DNA of 64,000 bases, taken from positions 558,001-622,000 of the forward strand of contig JAAMEZ010000006.1 of assembly GCA_013322215.1 (NCBI GenBank). Direction: 5' to 3'. A program made the position numbers and the translations under genes. Shown in pieces: positions 18,439 through 26,799 of this stretch. The DNA is from Martinezella rhizogenes. Lineage in GTDB: Bacteria; Pseudomonadota; Alphaproteobacteria; Rhizobiales; Rhizobiaceae. The notes under the pieces were generated by a model. It was not told the origin of the DNA and made no database searches. It saw only the letters and a list, made by a program, of their open reading frames with translations. Every line of letters starts with the position of its first letter. Position 1 is the stretch's first letter.

Positions 18439-19542
18439 ATGGGTTTCAAATGCGGTATCGTCGGGCTGCCGAATGTCGGCAAGTCCACTCTGTTCAACGC
18501 GCTGACCAAGACGGCGGCAGCACAGGCGGCCAACTATCCGTTCTGCACGATCGAGCCGAACACGGGTGAAGTCGCCGTTCCCGATCCGCGCATGCGCAAG
18601 CTTGCCGACGTCGCCAAGTCGAAGGAACTGATCCCGACGCGTATCTCCTTCGTCGATATCGCCGGCCTCGTGCGCGGCGCATCGAAGGGCGAAGGCCTCG
18701 GCAACCAGTTCCTCGCCAACATCCGCGAAGTCGATGCCATCGTGCATGTGCTGCGCTGCTTCGAAGACAGCGACATCACCCATGTCGAAGGCCGTATCAA
18801 TCCGGTCGCCGATGCCGAGACGATCGAGACCGAGCTGATGCTCGCCGACCTCGAGAGCCTCGAGCGCCGCACCGAGCAGACGCGCAAGCGCGCCACCGGC
18901 AAGGACAAGGAATCCATGGCGATGCTGCCGATCATGGACGCCTCGCTCGCATTGCTGCAGGAAGGCAAGCCGGTCCGCACGCTGCTGTCGAAGCTGGATG
19001 CCGAGGAAACTCGTATCCTGAAGAGCTTGAACCTTCTGACCTCGCACCCCGTGCTCTATGTCTGCAACGTCGCCGAGGGCGATGCGGCGACGGGCAACGA
19101 GCACACGGCGGCTGTTGCCGCCATGGCCAAGGAGCAGAACTCGGAAGTCGTCATCATCTCCGCCGCCATCGAGGCGGAAGTGGCGCAGCTGCCTGACGAA
19201 GAGGCGACGGAATTCCTCTCCGCGCTCGGCCTCGACGAAGCCGGCCTCGACCGCCTGATCCGCGCCGGCTACAAGCTGCTCCACCTCATCACCTACTTCA
19301 CCGTGGGACCGAAGGAAACGCGCGCCTGGACGATCGAGCAAGGCACCAAGGCACCGCAGGCCGCCGGCGTCATCCATTCGGATTTCGAGCGCGGCTTCAT
19401 CCGCGCCAACACCATCGCCTATGACGATTACATCGCCTACAACGGCGAAACCGGCGCCAAGGAAGCCGGCAAGGCCCGCGACGAAGGCAAGGAATATGTC
19501 GTCCAGGACGGCGACGTCATTCACTTCCGCTTCAACACCTGA
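18439..19542 (+). CDS. ychF: Redox-regulated ATPase YchF
   Basis: OBG-family P-loop protein that prefers ATP and binds ribosomes; a negative regulator of oxidative stress responses in E. coli. Its 367 residues contain the G1 loop GLPNVGKSTLF (about 8-18), DIAGLVRGASKGEGLGNQFL (about 72-91), and NVAE in place of the GTPase NKxD (about 203-206), which explains ATP preference. The C-terminal TGS domain (LITYFTVGPKETRAWTIEQG onward) is complete. Confidence 0.97.
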   Translation: MGFKCGIVGLPNVGKSTLFNALTKTAAAQAANYPFCTIEPNTGEVAVPDPRMRKLADVAKSKELIPTRISFVDIAGLVRGASKGEGLGNQFLANIREVDAIVHVLRCFEDSDITHVEGRINPVADAETIETELMLADLESLERRTEQTRKRATGKDKESMAMLPIMDASLALLQEGKPVRTLLSKLDAEETRILKSLNLLTSHPVLYVCNVAEGDAATGNEHTAAVAAMAKEQNSEVVIISAAIEAEVAQLPDEEATEFLSALGLDEAGLDRLIRAGYKLLHLITYFTVGPKETRAWTIEQGTKAPQAAGVIHSDFERGFIRANTIAYDDYIAYNGETGAKEAGKARDEGKEYVVQDGDVIHFRFNT

Positions 19543-19567
19543 TCGCTTTTCAAATGCCGGCGCCTAA

Positions 19568-19668
19568 GCAATTCCAGAAAAGTGTATAGCGGTTTTCCGT
19601 CCGGAATTGCGTTAAAACAAAGGGATAGAGCGTTTTCACTTTTCGAGGAAAAGCGGAAAAGCTCTATC
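19568..19668. repeat. Palindromic intergenic repeat element (rhizobial type)
   Basis: Two imperfect palindromes in series. The first is GCAATTCC (19568) to GGAATTGC (19603-19610) around AAAGTGTATAGCGGTTTTCC. The second is GATAGAGC (19624-19631) to GCTCTATC (19661-19668) with matching inner GTTTTC/GAAAA arms. The wording resembles a short dispersed element common between genes in Rhizobiaceae. It separates convergent genes and may also act as a terminator. Confidence 0.65.
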
Positions 19669-20785
19669 GGAGCGCCGGCAATCTCGCCTGCAAGCCGGCA
19701 GGCAGGCGCCGCACGACGATGCGACGCAGATCGGTCCAGCCGATGCCGATCACAAGCACGACCAGACCGACAATCATCAGCACCAGGAAGCCCACCTTGT
19801 CGAGGCCGGCATTGTTGTGCCTGAGAATGGCCGCGGTCGCGAGGCCCAGCGATACGAGGCCGGCGGTCACGAAGGCGCGGCGATCGATGACCAGACCGAT
19901 CAGCATCATCACCAGAACCGCCACGAGGACGGTCACCGCTTGCAGATAGCCCCCGAAGAGCGCATCGGTGAGATTGGTGAAGACGGTGCCGCTGCTGGCA
20001 AGCTCGAGACGCAACGCCAGCAGGATAGTCGAGTAAAGCAAGGCCGGCGCCGTTGCGAGATGCAGCCAGAAGGCGACGTCGGAGCGGCGCGTCACCCTCT
20101 GCGGATCGCTGAGGTCGTAGCGCATCGCCAATGCAAAGCTGCCGAGAGCCGTCACCAGCAAGATCATCATCGTCTGGATGGGGTAATCAGCCGGCACATT
20201 CGACGACCCCGTCACCGTACCGGCGACATAGAAGACCGCGGCAAGAAACAAGCCGAACAGCGAAAACAGGAATAGAGCCAGCGACAGCGGCACGCGGTAG
20301 CGCCAGTAAAACAAGGCGAGCGACAGCGGGAATGGCGCCACCAGGACGATTGCGCCGATCGTGAAATTATTGCTCAGCGCCGGTGTGGAGCTGACATAGC
20401 TCACCACCGTATAGAAAACCCAGACGCCAAGCGCGACGGTCAAGACCACGGCGGGAAGCGCCAGCCGCTGGCGGCGCACCAGGATCTCGGCGAGCACGAC
20501 GATCGCCAGCAGGGGCGCATAGCGGTTCGCCAATCCCCATAACCCGATGAGCAGCACGATGACGCCGATGGTGATGAGCACATCGTGAAAGCCTCGCACA
20601 AAGCGCGGCGCTTCCGTATCCTCCAGCGGGTTGGGATCATCCTGCCGGCGCTGTGATGAAAGAGCCTGAACAGACAGCGTGCCGATATTCCTCGCGGTGA
20701 GGTAGGGCAGCAATTGCTCGGCCTGGCCCGAGGAAATAATCCCCTCGCCTGCGGCATCTTCCAGTGCGACCTTGAGTTCGCTCAT
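19664..20785 (-). CDS. Multi-spanning membrane protein of unknown function
   Basis: A 373-residue protein. Residues 1-60 are cytosolic (MSELKVALEDAAGEGIISSGQAEQLLPYL..., a short helical segment also seen before DUF2157-type membrane domains). From about residue 66 there are roughly 10 hydrophobic helices, ending in an Arg-rich tail. No transport or catalytic motif is visible. It is convergent with ychF across the repeat element and has no close operon partner. Confidence 0.7.
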   Translation of the reverse strand: MSELKVALEDAAGEGIISSGQAEQLLPYLTARNIGTLSVQALSSQRRQDDPNPLEDTEAPRFVRGFHDVLITIGVIVLLIGLWGLANRYAPLLAIVVLAEILVRRQRLALPAVVLTVALGVWVFYTVVSYVSSTPALSNNFTIGAIVLVAPFPLSLALFYWRYRVPLSLALFLFSLFGLFLAAVFYVAGTVTGSSNVPADYPIQTMMILLVTALGSFALAMRYDLSDPQRVTRRSDVAFWLHLATAPALLYSTILLALRLELASSGTVFTNLTDALFGGYLQAVTVLVAVLVMMLIGLVIDRRAFVTAGLVSLGLATAAILRHNNAGLDKVGFLVLMIVGLVVLVIGIGWTDLRRIVVRRLPAGLQARLPALR

Positions 20786-20969
20786 TCTTGCTCTCGCATC
20801 ATTTCGTCACCACCAAGCCTCAACATATCGTCGCCGCACAATCAAGGGCTGTCGGCAACCAACGGACAATCACCGCCGACCTTCCCTTATATTGGCCATA
20901 AAAGTGCTTGCGCCACCACCGCGGGCCATGCGATGGCCGATGGATTAGACGTGGAGGACGACAGAAGAT

Positions 20970-21434
20970 ATGACGAAACTCGTCTACGAAGACTTCCAGC
21001 TGGGACGAGAATTTGCGCTCGGCCCCAAGCATATGACGGCGGCGGAGATCATTGAATTCGCCAGCGAATTCGATCCGCAACCGATGCATCTGGACGAGGA
21101 AGCCGGCCGCGCCAGCATTCTCGGCGGCCTTGCCGCTTCCGGCTGGCATACGTCGGCAGTGTTCATGCGCATGATGTGCGATTCCTACATCCTCGCCGCC
21201 GATGCGCAGGGCGCGCCGGGCATCGACTTCATGGAATGGAAGAAGCCTGTTCTGGCTGGGGATACCCTGTCGGGCCGATCCATCGTGGTCGAGGCTCGCC
21301 CCATGCGCTCCCGCCCCGGCATCGGCATCGTCAAATTCCATCACGAGGTCGAGAACCAGCGCGGCGAACTCGTCTGCCTTGGGGAAAACGCGACCATGAT
21401 CCGCATGCGTGCCGGCGCGGAGGTTTCGGCATGA
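20970..21434 (+). CDS. MaoC family dehydratase (first of pair)
   Basis: A 154-residue single hot-dog protein of the MaoC/(R)-specific enoyl-CoA hydratase family. EFASEFDPQPMHLDEEAG is the hydratase-2 motif, with catalytic Asp (DPQP) and His (MHLD). GGLAASGWHTSAVFMRM and DFMEWKKPVLAGDTLSG are conserved in the family. The TGA overlaps the start of a second MaoC gene (ATGA), so the two are translationally coupled and may form a heteromer. Substrate unknown. Confidence 0.88.
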   Translation: MTKLVYEDFQLGREFALGPKHMTAAEIIEFASEFDPQPMHLDEEAGRASILGGLAASGWHTSAVFMRMMCDSYILAADAQGAPGIDFMEWKKPVLAGDTLSGRSIVVEARPMRSRPGIGIVKFHHEVENQRGELVCLGENATMIRMRAGAEVSA

Positions 21435-21898
21435 AGATGAGCGACCTCTATGCCATCGGGGAACGCTTCGAGATCGGCAGCCATACGTTCACGCCGGAAG
21501 GCATCGTCCATTTCGCCTCGCGCTTCGATCCGCAGATTTTCCATATGGATGCGGAAGCAGCCAAGCACTCCTTGTTCGGCGGCCTGTGCGCCTCCGGCTG
21601 GCATAGCTGCTCCATGTGGATGCGCAACTTCGTCGATTTCTGGAAATCCGAAACGGCCCGGCTGACCGCCGAAGGCAAGACGCCGCCCAGTCTTGGCCCT
21701 TCGCCCGGCTTCACAAAGCTGCAATGGCTGCGGCCGGTCTTTGCCGGCGATACGATCACCTACGGCGTGGCGATCCTCGGCAGCCGCCCGCTGGCCTCTC
21801 GCCCCGGCTGGACGCTCTACACGCTCGCCTGCGACGGGGTGAACCAGGATGGCCTGCTGGCCTTGCGCTTCGAAAGCACCGTGCTGGCCTTTGAATAG
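21431..21898 (+). CDS. MaoC family dehydratase (second of pair)
   Basis: A 155-residue partner of the preceding gene. It has SRFDPQIFHMDAEAAK (catalytic Asp and His retained), GGLCASGWHSCSMWMR and LQWLRPVFAGDTITYGV, so it is a true second copy rather than a degraded one. The two share obvious similarity along their full length (tandem duplication). It ends at the convergent hairpin before apt. Confidence 0.88.
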   Translation: MKMSDLYAIGERFEIGSHTFTPEGIVHFASRFDPQIFHMDAEAAKHSLFGGLCASGWHSCSMWMRNFVDFWKSETARLTAEGKTPPSLGPSPGFTKLQWLRPVFAGDTITYGVAILGSRPLASRPGWTLYTLACDGVNQDGLLALRFESTVLAFE

Positions 21899-21906
21899 AA
21901 ATCGGC

Positions 21907-21927
21907 GGGGCCGCTCGTAACGGCCCC
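21907..21927. terminator. Hairpin between MaoC2 and apt
   Basis: GGGGCCG, 7-nt loop, CGGCCCC between convergent genes. The T tracts are weak on both strands, so it is only terminator-like. Confidence 0.45.
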
Positions 21928-21945
21928 ACCAATCTTCCAGGCCGA

Positions 21946-22488
21946 TCAGTGACCGGCGAATTCCACCAGCGTATGAACCGGCACATCAAGCTCTTCGAGC
22001 TTCTTGCGGCCGCCGAGGTCTGGCAGGTCGATGACGAAACAGGCCGCAACGACCTCGGCGCCGATCTGGCGCAGAAGCTTCGTGGCGCCGACGGCCGTGC
22101 CGCCGGTCGCGATCAGGTCGTCTACCAGAATGACCTTTTCGCCCGGATTGACCGCATCGCGATGCATCTCCATCTCGTCGACGCCATATTCCAGGCTATA
22201 GGCGATGCGGACGATATCATGCGGCAGCTTGCCCTTCTTGCGGATCGGCACGAAGCCGGACGACAGCTGATGCGCGACCGCGCCGCCGAGAATGAAGCCG
22301 CGCGCTTCCATGCCGGCGACCTTGTCGATCTTGGAGCCGGCATAGGGATGCACCAGCGCATCCACGGCGCGACGGAATGCCCTGGCATCGCCAAGCATCG
22401 TCGTAATGTCGCGGAAGATGATACCGGGCTTGGGATAGTCCGGAATGGAACGGATGCTGGCGGCGAGCTCCGAAGCGATAGTGTTCAT
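21946..22488 (-). CDS. apt: Adenine phosphoribosyltransferase
   Basis: Salvages adenine to AMP with PRPP. The 180 residues contain the N-terminal [40 protein letters not shown], and the PRPP loop [14 protein letters not shown] (about 122-135). [18 protein letters not shown] is typical of bacterial Apt. A promoter with an overlapping inverted repeat lies upstream (22507-22535). Confidence 0.97.
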   Translation of the reverse strand: MNTIASELAASIRSIPDYPKPGIIFRDITTMLGDARAFRRAVDALVHPYAGSKIDKVAGMEARGFILGGAVAHQLSSGFVPIRKKGKLPHDIVRIAYSLEYGVDEMEMHRDAVNPGEKVILVDDLIATGGTAVGATKLLRQIGAEVVAACFVIDLPDLGGRKKLEELDVPVHTLVEFAGH

Positions 22489-22506
22489 GAAATATGTACT
22501 CTCAGG

Positions 22507-22535
22507 CTATGATAGGGCCGGCCGCACCCTATCAA
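22507..22535 (-). promoter_or_regulatory. apt promoter with inverted repeat
   Basis: Minus strand TTGATA, 17-nt spacer, TCATAG. An inverted repeat TGATAGGG...CCCTATCA (22510-22534, 9-nt centre) overlaps both boxes and could be an operator. Confidence 0.5.
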
Positions 22536-22555
22536 GACCCGGGCGCTATACCAAC

Positions 22556-22584
22556 AAAAAAGGCGGCCTCGACGGGCCGCCTTT
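22556..22584 (-). terminator. Terminator of the petABC operon
   Basis: On the minus strand AGGCGGCC/GGCCGCCT stem with a 6-nt loop is followed by five Ts, 20 nt after the petC stop. The plus strand also has a short TTTT, so it may work both ways. Confidence 0.85.
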
Positions 22585-22604
22585 TCATTGAAACATCGCA
22601 ATAC

Positions 22605-23471
22605 TCAGTGAGCGCCGGCCTTGGCATAGACGGAGCGCTTCGTGAGATAGATCAGCGTGGAGAAGATCAGCAGGAATACCATAACCATGAAGCCGAGGTG
22701 CTTGCGATCTTCCAGATGCGGCTCGGATGTCCACATCAGGAAGGCAGCCACGTCGCGAGCATATTGGTCCACCGTCTGCGGCGAACCGTCGTCATAGGTC
22801 ACCTGCCCGTCCGAAAGCGGCTTCGGCATCGCAAAGGTCGCGGCCGCATCGAAATACGGATTGTAGTGCGAGTTCTGCGGTACGGTGAAGCCGGCCGGCG
22901 GCTCTTCATAGCCAGTCAGCAGCGAGTAGATATAATCCGGGCCGCCTTCCTGATACTGCGTGAAGATATCGAAGATGAACTGCGGGAAACCGCGCTCGAT
23001 TTCGCGTGCTTTCGCAAGCAGCGACATGTCGGGCGGCACGGCTCCGTTGTTGGACGCAGCGGCAGCCTCGTCGTTCGGGAACGGCGAGTTGAAATGGTCA
23101 GACGGAAGCGCCTTACGGGTGAACATCTCACCCTGAGGGTTCGGGCCATCCTGCACTTCGTAGTTGGCAGCAAAGGCCTTCACCTGAGCTTCCGTATAGC
23201 CGAGGTCTCCCAGCGTACGGTAAGCCACCAGCTTCATCGAGTGGCAGGCGGAACAGACTTCCGTATAGACCTTGAGACCACGCTGGAGCTGCGCCTTGTC
23301 ATAATAGCCGAACGGGCCTGAGAAGGTCCAATGCTGCTCGCGCGGCTCCTTCAGCGGATAATGCGGCGTCTCGGCTTCGGCGGCAGGCTTCGTTTCCGCT
23401 GCAATGGCGGCAACGGTGGCCGAACCGCCGATAAGCGCCAGGGATAGAAGGCCGACAACAAGTTTTTTCAT
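22605..23471 (-). CDS. petC: Cytochrome c1 of the bc1 complex
   Basis: Covalent haem subunit of complex III. It has a signal peptide (MKKLVVGLLSLALIGGSATVAAIA), haem motif CSACH in VYTEVCSACHSMKLVAYR (about 72-76), and a C-terminal anchor (FMVMVFLLIFSTLIYLTKRS). The PPDMSLLAKAR motif and a methionine-containing M..P.PL segment (FAMPKPLSDGQV) fit cytochrome c1. 288 residues is normal for the separate form; in Bradyrhizobium b and c1 are made as one fbcH polyprotein, but here they are split with a 22-nt gap. Confidence 0.97.
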   Translation of the reverse strand: MKKLVVGLLSLALIGGSATVAAIAAETKPAAEAETPHYPLKEPREQHWTFSGPFGYYDKAQLQRGLKVYTEVCSACHSMKLVAYRTLGDLGYTEAQVKAFAANYEVQDGPNPQGEMFTRKALPSDHFNSPFPNDEAAAASNNGAVPPDMSLLAKAREIERGFPQFIFDIFTQYQEGGPDYIYSLLTGYEEPPAGFTVPQNSHYNPYFDAAATFAMPKPLSDGQVTYDDGSPQTVDQYARDVAAFLMWTSEPHLEDRKHLGFMVMVFLLIFSTLIYLTKRSVYAKAGAH

Positions 23472-23493
23472 CGTTTTCTTCCTCTATCGCCGG

Positions 23494-24768
23494 TTATGCT
23501 TGAACCGGAGCGGCAACTTTACCGCCCTGTTTCTCAAGAACCGCTTCCGTAATTGAATTTGGAATGCGCCTCGGTGTCTCGACAATGCCAAGCACCGGCA
23601 TGATGACGAGGAAGAAGAGGAAGTAGAACAGCGTCGCGAACTGCGCAGCCGTGGTGTAGATGCCTTCCGCAGGCTGCGAGCCCAGCCAGCCGAGCAGGAC
23701 GGCGTCGGCGATGAACAGCCAGAAGAACAGCTTGTACCAGGGACGATAGACCGCCGAGCGGATCTTCGACGTATCGAGCCAGGGCAGGAAGAACAGCACG
23801 ATGATCGCACCGAACATCGTCAGAACGCCGCCAAGCTTGGAGTCGATCGGGCCGATGTTGAAGGTGATCGAGCGCAGCATCGCGTAGAACGGCAGGAAGT
23901 ACCATTCCGGAACGATGTGAGCCGGTGTCTTCAGCGGGTTGGCCGGAATGTAGTTGTCGGCATGGCCGAGGAAGTTCGGCAGGTAGAAGACGAAGTAGGC
24001 GAAAACCAGCAGGAAGATGGAGACGCCAAGCGCATCCTTCAGCGTCGCATAGGGCGTGAAGGGCACGGTATCGGTCTTAAGCTTGACTTCGACGCCGGTC
24101 GGGTTCGTCTGGCCGGTCACATGCAGCGCCCAGATGTGCAGGATGACGACGCCGGCGATCATGAAGGGCAGCAGATAGTGCAGCGAGAAGAAGCGGTTGA
24201 GCGTCGGGTCGTCGACGGCAAAGCCGCCGAGCAGGAAGGTCTGGATCCAATCGCCGACCCATGGAAAGGCCGAGAAGAAGCCGGTGATGACGGTCGCACC
24301 CCAGAAGGACATCTGGCCCCAGGGCAGAACGTAGCCCATGAACGCGGTCGCCATCATCAGGAGGTAGATGATCACACCGAGAATCCAGAGGATTTCGCGC
24401 GGCGCCTTGTAGGAGCCGTAGTAGAGACCGCGGGCGATGTGCAGATAGACCGCAACGAAGAAGAAGGAGGCGCCGTTGGCATGCATATAGCGCAACAGCC
24501 AGCCATGGTTGACGTCGCGGACGATCTTTTCGACCGAATTGAAGGCGATCGCCGTGTTGGCCGCGTAGTGCATGGCAAGCACGACACCGGTCAGGATCTG
24601 CAGGACCAGCATCACGGCCAGCATGGCACCGAACGTGTAGGCATAGTTCAGATTGCGCGGGACCGGGTAGGCGATGAAACTATCATAGACCATGCGCGGC
24701 AGCGGAAGCCGCGCGTCGACCCATTTTTCGAGCCCTGTCGATGGCTCGTAAGACGAATGACCACTCAT
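23494..24768 (-). CDS. petB: Cytochrome b of the bc1 complex
   Basis: Integral quinol-oxidising subunit with about 8 membrane helices and two b-type haems. Visible are [71 protein letters not shown] and [17 protein letters not shown], which includes the Qo-site PEWY motif. It has 424 residues, with a C-terminal extension after VIMPVLG. It lies 14 nt downstream of petA and 22 nt upstream of petC. Confidence 0.98.
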   Translation of the reverse strand: MSGHSSYEPSTGLEKWVDARLPLPRMVYDSFIAYPVPRNLNYAYTFGAMLAVMLVLQILTGVVLAMHYAANTAIAFNSVEKIVRDVNHGWLLRYMHANGASFFFVAVYLHIARGLYYGSYKAPREILWILGVIIYLLMMATAFMGYVLPWGQMSFWGATVITGFFSAFPWVGDWIQTFLLGGFAVDDPTLNRFFSLHYLLPFMIAGVVILHIWALHVTGQTNPTGVEVKLKTDTVPFTPYATLKDALGVSIFLLVFAYFVFYLPNFLGHADNYIPANPLKTPAHIVPEWYFLPFYAMLRSITFNIGPIDSKLGGVLTMFGAIIVLFFLPWLDTSKIRSAVYRPWYKLFFWLFIADAVLLGWLGSQPAEGIYTTAAQFATLFYFLFFLVIMPVLGIVETPRRIPNSITEAVLEKQGGKVAAPVQA

Positions 24769-24782
24769 GTTTCAGCTCCCCC

Positions 24783-25361
24783 TCAACCGACCTTGATCTT
24801 CTTTTCCGACGTGAACGCATATTGCGGAATCGCAAGATTCATCGGTGCAGGCCCATGGCGTATGCGGCCCGCGGTATCGTAGACCGAGCCATGGCAGGGA
24901 CAGAACCACCCGCCATATTCCCCTGCCTGACCGAGCGGAATGCAGCCGAGATGGGTGCAGACGCCGATCATGACAAGCCAGTTTTCCTTACCGTCGCCAG
25001 CCGAACGGGCAAGATCGGTTGCCTGGGCATCAGCCGGCAGATTGGCGTTGCGAGCGACCGGATCTTTCAGGTCCGAAAGCTGCGTGCCCTTGGCATCGTC
25101 GATTTCTTTCTGCGTGCGGTTACGGATGAAGACAGGTTTGCCGCGCCATTTCACCGTCAGCGACATGCCAGGCTCAAGGCTCGACACATCGACTTCGATG
25201 GATGCAAGAGCGAGCGTCGATGCATCCGGCCGCATCTGGTCGATAAAAGGCCATGCAACGGCAACGGCACCCACCGCGCCGGCCATACCTGTCGTCAAAT
25301 AAAGGAAATCGCGACGAGTCGGCTCGCCGGTGGACTCAACTGTCGTACTATGCTCGCTCAA
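24783..25361 (-). CDS. petA: Rieske iron-sulfur subunit of the bc1 complex
   Basis: Electron-transfer subunit of complex III with a [2Fe-2S] cluster. [23 protein letters not shown] is the Tat-type N-terminal anchor. The cluster motifs are CTHLGC and CPCHGS, followed by [12 protein letters not shown]. There is no ATG near the N-terminus; TTG at 25359-25361 ([10 protein letters not shown]) with GAGGA about 9 nt upstream is the best start, giving 192 residues. An earlier TTG at 25394 lies inside the leader hairpin. Confidence 0.95.
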   Translation of the reverse strand: MSEHSTTVESTGEPTRRDFLYLTTGMAGAVGAVAVAWPFIDQMRPDASTLALASIEVDVSSLEPGMSLTVKWRGKPVFIRNRTQKEIDDAKGTQLSDLKDPVARNANLPADAQATDLARSAGDGKENWLVMIGVCTHLGCIPLGQAGEYGGWFCPCHGSVYDTAGRIRHGPAPMNLAIPQYAFTSEKKIKVG

Positions 25362-25782
25362 GGCTGCACATCCTCTTCCCGCAAACCACGGCAAAACCGT
25401 GGTACCCCTCTCACTAACGGCGAATCAACGCGACCATAATTCCGCCATAGATTCCTCCGTAACCCGCTGCGTTCTAAGCTTGATCGCAAATTATGTCCAG
25501 TCTTGGCAAGGGGTAAGGGCACAATGTCGCGGCAAAACTGCGCTATTGCGTCGCAAGGCTGGGGCCTAAACTCTTCCTGCATCAACGCGAAAAGTTAAGC
25601 CCATGAAAAACCTGGGGATTTCTATAGTACTTTCTCATATTGCAGGGCAAAATAGACAGTGATTTCAATGCTGCATTGCAGAAGGCGACATAGTATCGGC
25701 ACGTTCGCCCCCTCACAGGACTTACGCTTTACCTCTTAAATCCAAATGGATTTCCCTCGCGATTTATGGAGGATTGCATTCG
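25362..25782. other. Divergent intergenic region of petA and the EEP protein
   Basis: About 420 bp. Toward petA it holds a 7-codon ORF with a strong ribosome site (25425-25448) and a 7-bp hairpin (ACCACGG/CCGTGGT, 25385-25403). The rest is AT-richer and probably holds promoters in both directions. A 19-codon frame at 25603-25662 (MKNLGISIVLSHIAGQNRQ) lacks a ribosome site. No larger gene is seen. Confidence 0.55.
25425..25448 (-). CDS. Possible petA leader peptide (7 codons)
   Basis: ATG preceded by GGAGGA with 4-nt spacing encodes MAELWSR and ends 63 nt before petA. A hairpin follows between its stop and the petA start. Translation and role are unproven. Confidence 0.25.
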   Translation of the reverse strand: MAELWSR

Positions 25783-26778
25783 TTGTCTTGCGCATACAAA
25801 GCAGCGGAAAATGAAGCACGAGAACTTCTCATGAGACACACGATCTATTGCGTTCTATGCGTTCTCGCCACACTGGCGGTCGGCATTCTTGCGGCGCGTT
25901 ACGTGGCCGATTCCTGGCTGCTGGCCTTTTTCGAAAGTCTGCAGACCCATATCAGCCTGTTCGCGATCCTGCTTGCCTTGATCGCATTCACCTTCAAGCG
26001 CCATTGGTATGCGCTGTTCCTAAGCGCGGCTGGAATCATCCTGCTGGTGCACTCGGTCCTCATGCTGCAGGAATACACCACGTCTTCGCTCGTCGCTTCG
26101 GCAGAGGCAAGCGGCGGCCATTTCAGATTGCTCTCCTTCAACATCGAGGACAGCAATTTCGAAAACGGTCCCCGCATCGCCGATCTCATCATCGCCTCGA
26201 AAGCCGACGTCGTCGAAATCTTCGAGGCGGGACCGGTCTTTTCCGAGATGGACCGCATCTTGAAAGTCTATCCCAACCGCATCGGCTGCGGCGTGATGAC
26301 CACCGATTGCGATTCCCTGCTGCTGTCGAAAAGGCCGTTCCAGACCCAGCTGATGCGCAGCCTCGGCAGCCTTTGGGACAATCGCTTTATCCTGGCGACC
26401 ATCGACATGGACGGCCAGCCCGTCAATTTCGCCTCCGTTCATCTGAGCAAGCCCTATTTCGATGCGTTCCACCAGATCGAGCTTGGTCTCCTAGCCCCTG
26501 CCCTCAACGACGTGAAAGGGCCATTGATCCTCGCGGGAGATTTCAACGCCTCGGTCATCACCCCCGACATGCGCGATTTCCTGGCGGCAACCGGCCTTCG
26601 TCATGCCTTCCCCGAGCCCGCCACCTGGCCGATTGCAGCAGGAGCCTATGGGATCACCATCGATCACGTCTTTGCCCGCGCGCCGCTTCGGCTGATATCG
26701 GTAAAGCAGATCCGCGACGCGATGGGCTCGAACCATTTCGGCTTGATGACCGAGTTCAGTGTGCCTCGGCATCAATGA
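25783..26778 (+). CDS. Endonuclease/exonuclease/phosphatase family membrane protein
   Basis: About 331 residues. Three N-terminal membrane helices (about 18-95) anchor an EEP (DNase I-like) domain facing the periplasm. Motifs are LLSFNIEDSNF, a metal-site Glu in VEIFEAGP, LAGDFNAS (Asp and Asn), ITIDHVF and the final GSNHFGLMTEF with catalytic His. These proteins include phospholipid and nucleic-acid phosphodiesterases; the substrate is unknown. TTG at 25783 has TGGAGGA 9 nt upstream; ATG at 25831 is the alternative. Confidence 0.8.
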   Translation: MSCAYKAAENEARELLMRHTIYCVLCVLATLAVGILAARYVADSWLLAFFESLQTHISLFAILLALIAFTFKRHWYALFLSAAGIILLVHSVLMLQEYTTSSLVASAEASGGHFRLLSFNIEDSNFENGPRIADLIIASKADVVEIFEAGPVFSEMDRILKVYPNRIGCGVMTTDCDSLLLSKRPFQTQLMRSLGSLWDNRFILATIDMDGQPVNFASVHLSKPYFDAFHQIELGLLAPALNDVKGPLILAGDFNASVITPDMRDFLAATGLRHAFPEPATWPIAAGAYGITIDHVFARAPLRLISVKQIRDAMGSNHFGLMTEFSVPRHQ

Positions 26779-26799
26779 TCCCAGGTGTCTCGACGTAGA

